From Laburnicola sp. R22_1 (lineage: Eukaryota; Ascomycota; Dothideomycetes; Pleosporales; Didymosphaeriaceae): DNA of 64,000 nt. The notes beneath the pieces were generated by a model. That model had not been told where the DNA came from, ran no database searches, and was given only the letters and a program-made list of their open reading frames with translations. The stretch covers positions 1,054,001 through 1,118,000 of the forward strand of contig JACONQ010000021.1 of NCBI GenBank assembly GCA_014281115.1, written 5' to 3'. This document shows positions 30,296 through 42,400 of the stretch, in pieces. A program made the position numbers and the translations under genes. The first letter of the stretch is position 1. The number at the start of each line of letters is the position of its first letter.

Positions 30296-33043
30296 CTATA
30301 CTGCTATCGCTTCCCCTAGGGTTCTAGCTGCGATAGGCTTACCGCTAGGGTGCTAGTAAATTAGAGAATTGCGCTTTAACGAATTGGACATCTTCTGCAA
30401 TTGCGTGGTAGGCCTAGAAGTGGGGCGCAGTGGTGTGCGTACGGATTAGGTTACTAACGATAATGGTGACGACGACGACACGTAGAAACTTAACAACTAA
30501 GGGCATACTTCCTCTTAGGCTCGGTTAGTAGAGAAAGACTATAGAGAGTAGGTAGGTAGTAGGGCTAGACGTGTGGGTTAATGCGTGTGCTACTATAGAA
30601 CACTTATGGTAAGTATGCTACTTAAAGAGGACTTGGCCTCCCCTACTACTATATTAGTATATAGTATTTTATAGTAATAGTAGTAATATCTAAGGCAAGC
30701 TAGTAGAATAGATGTTTATAAAAATTTGGCTAGCGACTTTGTTATAACTCCGCCTAAGGCGTAAGATTATACCTTACCTAAAACTACTAACCTTCTATAT
30801 TACTACAGTATGGCTTCTAATTATTCTTGCCTAAGTGGTAAATACGACGAGTATGGACAACTCCGCGCACCTTTGTCGTCTATGCCTAGAAAATTTTATT
30901 CTAATACTCTAACTTCTTAACCTTAGACTAGAACCATGGGTGACCTTAGAAACTTTACACCCTCTTTCGCAAAGACATTCGCCTAATAATGGGAATAAGC
31001 AGATATAAAAGAATCTATAATAATTGCTAGCAATTCGCAATTCTAATTGCAACCTATTATTCTAGCTCTGAACCCTTACGCCTAATTAGCGCTTTAAGGC
31101 CCTAATGTTTAGTGTACCCAACTTTTCTAAAACCCATCTTAGTACTTTAATACCTTTACTAATATTATTAACAATATATTCAACGCGTTAAAATTAGCAA
31201 GATAGTGTAACAAACCCCGCGAAGGTCGCTAAGTTACTATTTAGACGCCGCAGAAATCCCCTAACTTGGCCGCTAATCTAAGAGAGACTAGAAATCTCCT
31301 GCCTTTTCGCGTTTAAAATCTAACAGCTGTAGCCTAGGCAATTTATAGATACCTAAGAAGGCATCGCTTTTGCAGATCTGTTTTGAATCTCTGCCTCCCC
31401 TTACGCGCGATAAACAACAACACACCTCTTTAAGGGCTTTAAACCTATTTGTGGAAGCCTATGGGCCTGTTAATAATAAAGGAGAGCTGGGCTATAACAT
31501 AGAGGTCTAATATAAGGACGCTTAAGGAGAATGGGTAAAAAAGATATTTTAACTAACTAATGCAGCCAAGTTTGCAGAAGATATATAAGCTTACTCTAAT
31601 GTCTAGTTTAATATTATTATAAAGTGTGCTAAGTCTAGCGAGCAACTAGCTAAGAAACTCTCTCGGCTTAATATGCTAGAGGCCACATTTTAGCGGTTGT
31701 AAAACGCCTATAATATGGCTAATAGCACTAACCTAAAAGCTTATAAGCAATTATAATAAGCTTATAATGCTTTACTAGATACCTACTATTAGCGAGGCGT
31801 AGACTTGGCCACTACTAAGAAGGACTTTAAAGATATGCAAACTCGCGTTTAATAGGTTACTTAAGTTAGATAAAAACTATAGGTAAAGTATAATAATGCT
31901 ATTAAAGCGAATGAGAACGCTTCTATAGAGCTTTATAACCTCAAGGCTAATTATTAGTATACTATTTAAGATGCTTAATAGTCTAAAGAAGAATTTTAAT
32001 AACTATAAGGACGTGCTTAGCAGTTTAAGCGTTGAGCGCAAATGGCTAAACAAGCTGCGTACGCCGCCAAAAACAAACTTAGGTCCCTAAGGGCTCAGAC
32101 GCGCTTACCATATAACGTATTAGAACGCAGTTAACCTCTCCCACGTAACTAGTTTAATAAATTACTAACTTCTTATAAGTATAGGCGTGCGCATTCTTCG
32201 CGATAAGACATCTATACCCTAAATAGTAACTTTGCTCTTAACTACTATCCTACTAGTATAATATATAATTGCTTTACGTAAACACAACCTACTAAAGGAC
32301 TCTTTTATAATAATCTTTATAACTACTGTAACTATTATAATAAGCGTAAAGATGTATACAACTAACGCAACTAATACGAAAATTAAGACTAACGCAATAA
32401 TTAAGACTAGCGCAATAATAACTATAAACGTTAGAAGACTTAAGACCTGCGTAATAAGCAACCCTTTAGCGCCTCCTATATGTTAGTTAGGACTACTAGC
32501 GGCTCGCATTATAAGGCCCCAGAAATAGAGTCCTTTAGTGGTAAAGATAAGAAGGATTATAAGCGTTGGCGAATTACTGTAGTTAATAAGGCAATTACAC
32601 TTTTATTAGAGGAATACAAAGTCTGTTATATTTGCCGTTTTATTAAAGATAACGCCTAGAATCTTGTCTATTCGATTCTAAGTTTGGTTAACACATTAGA
32701 GGATCTGCTAAAGCCCTTAAATAAGACCTATATATCCTATAATTAAATTATAGAAGCTAAATAAAAGCTTTATAATAATACGTTGCAATAGAAGCGTGGC
32801 AAGATATTTGCGTAGTAGTAAGAGTAATTTCTCTCTATTATTAACTTGCTTTCTATAGACGAGATGGGTAAAGTTTAACATGCCCAATGTCTTATAGACA
32901 GCCATCTCGCCCGCTAAACTTCATCTAGTTTAATACTAAATAAGAGCTTAATGGCCTTTCTAGCCCGCGCATATTAACTCTACTAGTTTAATTTAGATAT
33001 TAATAGTCAACTGTATTTAGGACTCAAGAAGTCAATAATATTA
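30296..33043 (+). pseudogene. gypsy D leader ORF and gag N-terminal part
   Basis: An AT-rich stretch in which a single frame at about 31480-31860 reads helical segments (AKKLSRLNMLEATF, TTKKDFKDMQTRV) between dozens of TAA/TAG codons, a clear RIP signature. From about 32480 a gag-like frame reads APEIESFSGKDKKDYKRW and DNA..LVYSILSLVNTLEDLL up to the copia A2 insertion. The part before 31400 shows nothing definable. Confidence 0.6.
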
Positions 33044-33195
33044 TGTTAGTGTGGAGTACGATATCACATGATACCACCAACCTGATGTAGACTAGTTGCT
33101 GATCACGATTCTGCTACTTAAGCAGTTTCTCTGTTCAGCTTGTTACAATCAACTCAGTCTCTCATTCCTAATTGCTACCCTACTTATCCCTTACA
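33044..33195 (+). repeat. 5' LTR of copia A2
   Basis: 152 bp, TGTTAGTGTGGAG...CCCTTACA. Confidence 0.95.
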
Positions 33196-33206
33196 GTTAT
33201 GAGCCC
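33196..33206 (+). other. Primer-binding site of copia A2
   Basis: GTTATGAGCCC directly after the LTR, complementary to the anticodon arm of initiator tRNA-Met. Confidence 0.75.
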
Positions 33207-33304
33207 AGCCTACGCTTAATTCGACTGCAGTTCACACTCTACCTACTTACTACACACGCGCTTTCCACGACAGAGATTAACTCGACGAGCTCTAGTTTGC
33301 CACG

Positions 33305-36300
33305 ATGAGCAACAAAGAGGACGAGCTGATCGTTAAGGAGACGATTATCCTTGACAAGCCGAGCGATTGGTCGAAGTGGATCTTTCTGCGAAAGAGGACC
33401 GCTGAGGCATACAAGATCTGGGACTATTGTAACCTAGATTTGACAGTAGATACTATCAAGAAAATCTACAATAAGAAACCTAAGGAGCGACTACTACGCT
33501 CATTTAAAAAGGACAACACACCCAACAAAGCTTTAAGCATTGTCTAGGGCGACGATGATATTGAACCAGACAAACTCACGAAATCTGAACGAGAGGACTA
33601 CACCTTCTGGCATGGGTTCTACGCAACAAAGCTGGCAGCCTGGCAGAAGAAGGAGAACGCTCTCAACAACCTGGCACGGGAGATTGCAAGGACAATCGCT
33701 AGCAGGCATATCCCAGTTATTGAGGATGCTGAAACTCCCTACGAACAACTTATGCAACTCAAGAAGATATTCTGTATGTTAGTAGCAGAACGCAAGTATG
33801 AGTTGCTCGAGCAGTACGACAAGATCAAGAAGGTTCCACAACGACAGAAGATGGATGCTTGGTATGAGAGCTACATCACTATCCTTCGCGACATGGTCAA
33901 ACTAAAACTACCTGAAGTCCAGGACTATCGAGCACAGCAGGACTTTCTTCGAGCAATTAGGGGAATTGATGAGTCCTTTGTCACGCACGAAATTCAGGAG
34001 ATCACGCGAGCCGAGATAAACGAAACCCCGTATATGGATCCTGTTGCACTAGTGGAGAACTATCGACGGTTCCAACGCACCTTGAACCCTGTAGCGTCAG
34101 CACTTGGAACATACGCCGTTTTAGGACGCCCTAGTCCAAACACCAACAGCAACACCCAGAAACGTACAGTCACGTGCATCTGCGGGGAACAGCACTTGTT
34201 TAAGCAGTGCTCCTATGTGGTGCCTTCTCTCCAACCCACTAGATGGAGGCCCGACCCAGTTGTCTCAGCCGAGTTTGACAGAGTTAGGAAACTAGGCAAA
34301 GGCAACCCTTTAAGCGCAGCTCTGTTCGGAGCTGAGAAGAAAGCTAGTGAAAAGGCAGCTGCTGCCAACAAGAATGATTTCTCAATAGACACTGGTCACC
34401 CTCCATCGAATGCTCAAAACTCAACAGGAGCAGTTATGCACTGGCAAGGCAGCCAGAACGCAGCTCAGGTTGTTACTCCACTTAGTACAGCTGCTGTTCA
34501 ACAGCCTCCACCGCCATTAATCAACAAGTGAATACTGGATCCTGGCTCCAATCTACATGTCACAAACCATCGGCCAAAGACTTGGGAGAAGATCCGAGAT
34601 GGACACCTAGATGATATCCTACTAGCCGGCACGCAAGCCCTGCAGATACATAAGTGGGGAAATGTCAAGCTGTTTGTTAATACTCTAACTGGCGAACGTC
34701 AAGTGACTATGATATGGGTAGCACTTATTCCCACATTCTTCACATTAGTAGTGTCACTCTCACGCTGTCAAGCAGTTGGTATTGAGTTCGACTCGGGACG
34801 TAGCTGTCTCTATCTGAGGAGCGCTTCAATGGACATATTCTGCACACTTGATAAGCAGGGTGGCTATTGGGTTATGGACTCTAATAAGGCAACACGTCCG
34901 AACACATCAGAGTTGTACACATACGCGATTCAATTGAAGTCAGCCAAGCCAAGCCGTATAGAGCGCAAGCCTCTACAAGTCACCCCTACAGAAGCTTATT
35001 AGATGCTAGCTTATGCAGGACGACGCGCGGTTGAACACCTAGAGCAGGCAGTGGATGGTATCAAGCTCATCACTGGCCCCCAAGCTCCACAATGGAGGGG
35101 ATGTGAAAAGTGCATCAACTCTAAGCTTTCTAAGATTATTAGTCGACGCCCTCAACGCGAGCCGGCGACACGCCCCTTTGAACGTATCAGCATCGACCTT
35201 GTATAACTTAGGAAGACGGGTGAAGCTTGCTATAACAGGGACAAGTGGCTCTTACACGCTGTGTGTCAACATAGCAGATACTATTTAGGGAAGACTCTTT
35301 GTGATAAGAAGAAGGAGACTCTGACGCGCTCAGTTTAACAGATACTAGCGCTTATACAGACCTAGTTTGACGCGATTGTTGTATACGTTCGCTGTGACAA
35401 CGAAAAGGGTTATGCTGATCTCTGGGAGGTCTTTCAAGACCTGGGTATCACAGCTGAGCGACGTGCTGTTAGTGCAGAAGAGATGACTGGCCTGCCCGAG
35501 AAGGCTGGTAACCTTATTATCACTGCGGCAAGAGCTTTGCGGATTGAAGCAAATTTGCCTAAGGAACTGGCTAACAAGTTATGCCTAACGGCTATTTACA
35601 TCCTCAATCGATTGCCAACAGAGGTTCTTGACTGGAAGACGCCCTACGAACATGTACGCAAGGTGAAGCCGTCTCTTGCACACATAGACGTTATCGGTGC
35701 CAAAGCCCTATTCCGTAATACTAAGGTGGCCAAAGGTGACAAGCTCGAGTCAAGGTCGATTACTGGATGGCTAGTTGGATACGAAGGAACGAATATCTTC
35801 CGTGTATGGGTTCCTGGGGCTGACAGTGTTGTTCGAACACGTGATGTTGTCTTCGTACGAGACCAACGCTACTCGGCTCTACAACTTGAGCCTATGACGG
35901 AGGAGATACGACGCGTAGTCAGAGTCCTTGATATCGATTTATCGGACGAGGAGGAAGATCCCGTTATCGAGCAGATCCATTGTGATATAACACATCGTCA
36001 ACATACAGTTGAGGATGATGTTGAGGATCAAGAAGAAGAGGCTACTGGGCCAGATGATGCCGAAGAGCAGATTCAACAGGAGGCCTATGAAGGATTACTC
36101 ACACCCCGAGAGACACTAGTACCTAGCACTCATGATCGTTCTTAACCAAAAGGCTGGAGAGAGATTGCTTCTGGAGATACTGCGCCAAACCGCTATCAGA
36201 ATAACGCTCCAAGACGGACAAACCCTAATATTGCTGCAGACAATATCGTTCTAGGGTCCCGTCGTCGGGGAGGTGGTAGAGGAGACGATACGCCTAGGGA

Positions 36301-38056
36301 CCATTTCAGTACGCACGCTTCTCTGTACTGGCAAACGTTTGCTACGGCAATCGTGCAACTGCCCCCAAATGAAGAGTTGAAGGTTCACCGTGATCAACTG
36401 CCGCCGCCACCAAAGAACTGGGCTGAGGTCAAATCCCGCCCTGATGCTGATAAGTGGTTCGCTGCTGCGGACAAGGAGATTAAGGAGCAGCTTTACAAAG
36501 GTGTATTTGAGAAGGTGAAAGATGATGTGAAGGAGCACCCAGATGCTGAGACCCTGCCGCTAATGTGGGTTTTCACGTACAAGTTCGATGCTGATGGCTA
36601 CTTAACTAGCTACAAAGCTCGACTAGTCGTGAGAGGAGATTTGCAGACGACTTGGGATGATACCTACGCAGCTACCCTTGCGGCTCGAACGCTCCGCTTC
36701 CTTATCGCTATTATGTGCGCCTTTAGACTCCTTGCCTACCAGTACGACGTTAAGAATGCTTTCCTCAACGCGTACCTGGCCCGACTCTGTTACGTCTGGA
36801 CTCCAGATGGGTTCCGAGACAGACTAGGCAATATGATGCGACTACGCCGAGCACTGTATGGGCTTAAGGATGCCCCAGCGCTGTGGCACAAACACCTAAA
36901 GAAGACCCTTATTGATATAGGCTTCACTCAAGTCAAGGGTATCCCTTGCCTATTCACCAATGGCAAGCTAATACTATTCTATTACGTAGATAATATCGTC
37001 GTCCTTTTCCGCAAAGGCGATCAACAATATCATCAACAGTTTCAACGCGAGTTCACGAAACAATACGAGACACGAAGCTTAGGAGAACTACGCTGGTTCC
37101 TAGGGATACGCATTATTAGAGACTATGCGAAAGGCAAGGTCTGGATGATCCAAGACTCCTACATCGCAAAAGTCTGCCACGACCACAATCTCCTTTAGGG
37201 CAGCCGACACCCTAAGGTCCCTCTGCGCGAGTCTTATCTCCCCCCAAGTACAGATGAACCTAACGCGGAGCGCACCCGCCTATATCAGATCCTAGTTAGA
37301 TGCCTTGGCTTCATCTCATATTTCACCCGGCCTGACGTGGCAAAAGCGCACTCGATACTTGCCCGCCATCTAAATAATCCAAGCCAAAAGCATCTTACTG
37401 CTGTCAAGTCTGTGTGGCAATACTTATACAACTTCCGATTCTGGGCAATTGGAGCAACAACAACAGCACGCTCTAAGAACGCCAACTACATCAGTCAAAT
37501 TGACAATAAGGAAGCTGAGGAGTTGTTGTTCTTTGGTGCCTCTGATGCCGCGTTTGCTGACGATCCTGATACTGCTCGAAGCTCATTCGCCTATGTGTTT
37601 AAGCTCTACGGTATGGTCATTAATTGGAAGGCAAAAATCATGAGATCTGTTACCAAATCAACTACTGAGGCCGAACTGTTTGCCCTGTCAACTGCTGGCA
37701 CTGAGTTATCCTGGTGGATGAACACCTTTGAAGCTATTGGGTTTAATCCAGAGGTTCAACCTACGTTGTACTGTGATAACCAGCAAACAGTCTCTATCGC
37801 CAACAAGGACGAAGAAAAGCTCGACACAAAGCTTAGACATATCAAAGTACATCAGATGTGGATCCGCGAGCAAGTTGAAGCCAGGAACATTAACGTTACC
37901 TGGATGGGAACTGCTGATATGCCCGCTGATGGATTAACAAAGTCTCTCTCTGATAGTAGCAAGCACGAGCGATTCTTGCAGCAATTGGGAATGACCGATA
38001 TCCGCCAACAAGTTATTGGTTTAGAGGATAAGTTTGTTACATCTGTCGTTACCTAA
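33305..38056 (+). pseudogene. copia A2 gag-pol polyprotein, one frame with premature stops
   Basis: A single 1584-codon frame from MSNKEDELIVKE to FVTSVVT, broken by stops at 33545 (TAG), 34529 (TGA), 35000 (TAG), 35204 (TAA), two more near 35336 and 35366, 36143 (TAA) and 37196 (TAG). Where A1 can be compared, it has CAG, TGG or CAA at these sites. Domains: Gag (33305-34180), Cys/His cluster (34170-34210), protease DPGS (34533-34560), integrase (35050-36100), reverse transcriptase (36353-37198; YDVKNAFLNAYL), RNase H (37337-38056, ending ADGLTKSL). The RT catalytic motif reads YVDN (36983-36994): the last Asp codon GAT is AAT, which should abolish polymerase activity. Confidence 0.93.
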
Positions 38057-38155
38057 TAGAGTTCTTCCTAGGGAGGTGCCCTGGAGGCCCTCTGTTCACT
38101 CATTTTGCTTTGTTATACTTTACAGCACTCCGCTACCTTTGTGCTGTGGGAGGTG

Positions 38156-38307
38156 TGTTAGTGTGAAGTACGATATCACATGATACCACCAACCTGATGT
38201 AGACTAGTTGCTGATCACGATTCTGCTACTTAAGCAGTTTCTCTGTTCAGCTTGTTACAATCAACTCAGTCTCTCATTCCTAATTGCTACCCTACTTATC
38301 CCTTACA
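38156..38307 (+). repeat. 3' LTR of copia A2
   Basis: 152 bp, one base different from the 5' LTR (TGTGAAG instead of TGTGGAG). Preceded by the purine-rich GTGGGAGGTG. Confidence 0.95.
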
Positions 38308-39193
38308 TATTATCTAGTAAAGATACTAGCTGCAAGCGTTTCCTAAGCAATTGTTTCTTAGCGCAAAAGGATAGGGCCCCCTAGGCGCTTACCCATAAAC
38401 AAATAACTAAGAAATGTAATTGTATAAGTAAACTAGGTCTTTGCTTTAAATGTGGTAAGCTGGGACACATAACGCGTAACAAGACTGCACCCTACAAAGA
38501 TAAAGACTTTGTCCCTTTAAAAGATATCCCTGCTTTGGCCTTCGCTATAAATGCGTACGTAGAGGACACGAAAGACAAGGACAGCAACAAATTCTAATAT
38601 AAATTAACCACTAATAAGGCTGAGTTGGGAAACGAGAGGCTCCTAAACTAAACTGCAATTAGAAGCAATAATAGCGTAAAACTTAACAAGAAATCTAGCA
38701 GACTATCTAGCACTTAGAAGCTACACCTAAGTATAATAGCCTTAACAAGCCTATAGTTATGCACACTGTATCTACCATTGTGTTAGATATGTCTTCTATG
38801 CTAGACGCTACCTATTAACTAGAATTTAACTATTATATTAAGCTCTCTCTGGCCCGAAAATGGCTCCGCGCACTTAGCTTAGTGGATATAGGAGCCACTA
38901 CCTATTTTATTTATTGACAAGTTGTTAAACAATACTAGCTTAAAGAAATTGCTTTGGAACGACTAGTCGGCCTAGCTCTGGCTAATAGCAATCCTTATAC
39001 TAAGCTCCGCACTGTAGTAGAGATTACGATTAAGTATAGATCTCATACTAGCCCAGTGCTATGCTATGTTACTAAAATCGGTAAGTTTAACGTGTTATTA
39101 GGGATGAATTAGATAGACCACTATTTACCAATCCCCTCTTTTAGAAAAACCTATTTATTAAGCTTTAAATCGCTATATTGCCTAGTAAACTGT
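38308..39193 (+). pseudogene. gypsy D gag C-terminus and protease N-part
   Basis: The gag frame continues with a degenerate zinc knuckle (CFKCGKLGHITRN at about 38450; the last Cys is not visible). Protease follows at about 38760-39190: LVDIGATTYFIY, equivalent to the D-S/T-G-A active site with Ile replacing Ser/Thr, and VLLGMN. Stops are all TAA/TAG/TGA. Copia C interrupts it at 39193, and the frame resumes at 44508. Confidence 0.75.
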
Positions 39194-39356
39194 TGTTAGA
39201 TTAGAGCCGTGTTGCCGAACGAGGGCACGTGGTCGGCTCCACCCTCTAAATTAGACCTGGAGCCAACAAGTCACAGAACACACAATACAACTGTTCATCC
39301 ATCTTATCTATCAGACCCCCCATCTCAATAAGCTCAAATAGTGCTCAAATCTGACA
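39194..39356 (+). repeat. 5' LTR of copia C
   Basis: 163 bp, TGTTAGATTAGAGCC (TGTCAGATTAG in the 3' copy) to ATCTGACA. Confidence 0.93.
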
Positions 39357-39369
39357 ATTAAGAGTCTCA
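39357..39369 (+). other. Primer-binding site of copia C (half-tRNA-Lys type)
   Basis: ATTAAGAGTCTCA abuts the LTR, identical to the copia B site at 8275-8287 and complementary to the recalled tRNA-Lys(CUU) anticodon arm. Confidence 0.7.
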
Positions 39370-39459
39370 CTGCCTCAATCGACCCTAAGAAAAGATAATG
39401 TCGCTGTTAACGCTCCGCAACTCAACAATCGTGTTAACCAATTACACTAACTATACATC

Positions 39460-42400
39460 ATGGCTGCTATAGCTAAAAGCGCGATGCGAGCCAATGGATA
39501 TATGGCCCATTATTAATCCAGATGGAGCCAAACTCCCACGCGAAAAGCCGACACCGCCGTCACTGCTAGAAATAGCGAGTTACCAGCCAATTATCCGCGT
39601 AAACGACAACGATTAACAAAACCCTCCAACGCGCCTATTAGAGCTATTAAATTCAGGCCTTAAGGCATATAAGGAGGACATTGAGTTTTATAAAATATAG
39701 CTTAAGGACTACAAGATTAAGGACAAGGAATACTAAGAGGAGAGAACAAGTCTTAAGAAAGTGGTTATCTATATCTAATTAACTGTGTTGTAACACCTGC
39801 AACGTAACTGCTGTAAGCCTAGAGAGCAGATCCGGCAATGGATTAAATCTCTAACGCAGATAGTAGGCGTTGATAAGGAAGACGAGCGGAATAGGGCGAG
39901 AGCGCGATACCTATAGGCTCTTAAGCCGATGAGACAACCCTTAAACTGGGATACCTGGCTAACTAAGTATGATTAGGCAGCTACAGAAGCAGAGACAAAC
40001 AATGTCGCCAAAGTACAATTAATCTATAATACTATAAAGGACTTCCTAACTGCGATTATAAAGGCTGCCCCTACCTAGGGTGTGTCCTTTTAAGAAACTA
40101 GACGCCAAGACGCAGATATAACAAGGAAGAAGATAATAAAACGCTTCCGAGAACATATGGCAATACTCTACCTAATTAAGGGCAAACAGCATAGGGGCGC
40201 CTTTGCTACTAGTAAGCCATCTCTCGCTACTAGTGGTGTATCCACCCTGGGCACTAATAGGGACGCCTCTTACGCTGCCAAAGACGCGCTATCTTCTATA
40301 AATAACTAACGTGGATGGGGGAGATCTTAACAAAAACAATCCTTTAGTCAAAGTATTATATCTAAGCAGTCCTTAATAGAGGATACAACAGCAATTAAAG
40401 GCAAAAAATGCCCTGCTTGTGGACAAAGGCATAGTCTAAAAGACTGCTTCTACGTATATTCGGAACATGCACCAGAGTGGTTTAGGCCACGACCTGGCTT
40501 TATAGACATGGTACAATATAGGATTAGAAATGATTTAGATCTATAAGAGGAGATAAGGAAGGTAAAGAGACCAAGGTCTCAAACCCCATGAATTAAGAAC
40601 TCACATACCCCTACTCCTGAGATTAATAATAATTAACTAGATAGACGGAAAATTTCCACTATCCGAGCCAGCTTTAATGCGGCATTATATTAATCTAATT
40701 CTACAAGCTACCTACTACGATACTCCTCGATTCTTAATTTAGGCACCACCTGCCACATCGCGAACAACCTTAATCGATTTGTCTTATTTTGCCCTCTATC
40801 GCCTGGAGACTTTATATGGGCTGGAAATACACAAATATAGGTTAAAGGATATGGCACGGTTCACCTTGAACTAAAGGGCCTGGCTGGACGGCGGATACTA
40901 CGCCTTAACAATGTGGCCTATTGCCTAGACCTTCTATGCAACCTAGTGTCTTTTAGGATACTACGGCGTTAAGGGCTATGGTGGGATACCAAATTAGAAC
41001 CTACAAGCCTAAAGCGAGCAGACAATATAGTTATTGCTAAGCTGTAAGAGCTCTACGACTAATGGGTTCTAGAATACCAACTAGAACTAATAGAACAGGC
41101 AACCTTCCACACCCACAGAATTACCTTACGCACCAAGAGATCCCCGCAAAAGGCAGACGCACTGCGATGGCATAAGCGACTAGGGCATATAGGCCCTAGT
41201 GCTCTCAAGCACCTAGTGTAGTAATCTGAGGGGGTGCGGATTAAAGGCATTACTACAGTACAGTGCGACGCCTGCGGACGAGCCAAATCTAAGAGGTTGA
41301 TCCGCCAAACACCACGACTAATTAATAAAGGACTAGGAGAACGAGTTGCAATAGACTTCCACAGCTACAAGGATGGCAGCTTAACAAAAGAGAAGAGCCA
41401 AATGCTAATTACTAATTGATACTTAGGACTAATGTGGGATTTCTACTTTAAGGACAATCGCACAGCTCGATCTATTATCTAAACTTTGGCCACTTTTACA
41501 AAGTTTATAAAGAACCAATTTAACCTTATAGTTAAGGTAATTAAAGCGGACAACGAAATATTCACAGTTAAACAAGAAGTCAATTAATAGTGCACAGCCC
41601 AGGGGATTACAATTGAGCCTTTAGCACCTGACACATAAGCATAGAATAGGGAAGCTGAACGCTTAGGGGGTGTAATAAAAGACAAAGCCTGGGCAATGCG
41701 ACTTAATGCCAACCTACTATGGGAGATGTGGCTAGAGATTACCTAGTCAGCTGTCTACCTCTATAATCGAACGCTAAACTATGCGAATTACTAGAGAACA
41801 CTATACGAAGTCTTCTTTATAATAGTGGCCTTCTAGAATAGAGTGGTTATAGCACTATAAAAGCCAAATTAAACCTATCTTAAGGCATATGGGTGCAAAG
41901 CTTTTGTAATAATAGATAATACCTACTATGGTAAGAGCAGGCTATAACGTCTTAACCAAAGGCGTGGATTGGATATCTGGTAGGATACCAATCCTCTAAC
42001 ATCTTTTAAATATGGATACCCTCGCTTAGGAAAGTAATTAGCACCTGGGATGTAATATTTAATGAAGACAGCATCTTCAGCAGAAAGACAGAGGACCTTA
42101 TAGATAACCTTATGCACAATACCCTTAAAGAGATTGCTGTATAGGTCTAATTAGTTAAACTACTGTCTACAGCTAAACTAACTAAATTAGAGATAGAGTT
42201 GTTCTATAAAGATGAGACAATTTAAGATAACCCGTAGGATAAAGACTAGCCTGGATATCGACAAGGCAGGAAAGTGGACTATACTTATCCCACTCCGCTA
42301 ATTACACTACTACTAGTGACACTCCTTGCACAATCACTAGTAGAGGAAGACAAAGGGAAAGACCACCAACCCTTATTATTAATAATATGCCTATGGGCCG

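Larger units (their letters stand above)
33044..38307 (+). mobile_element. Ty1/copia retrotransposon A, copy 2 (A2), full-length, TSD TATTA
   Basis: 5264 bp with 152-bp LTRs at 33044-33195 and 38156-38307 that differ at one base (G/A), flanked by TATTA at 33039-33043 and 38308-38312. It has a half-tRNA primer-binding site and a purine-rich stretch before the 3' LTR. It carries a single gag-pol frame with RIP-type stops. Inserted in gypsy D gag: the host frame resumes after 38312. The nearly identical LTRs show a young insertion. Confidence 0.96.
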
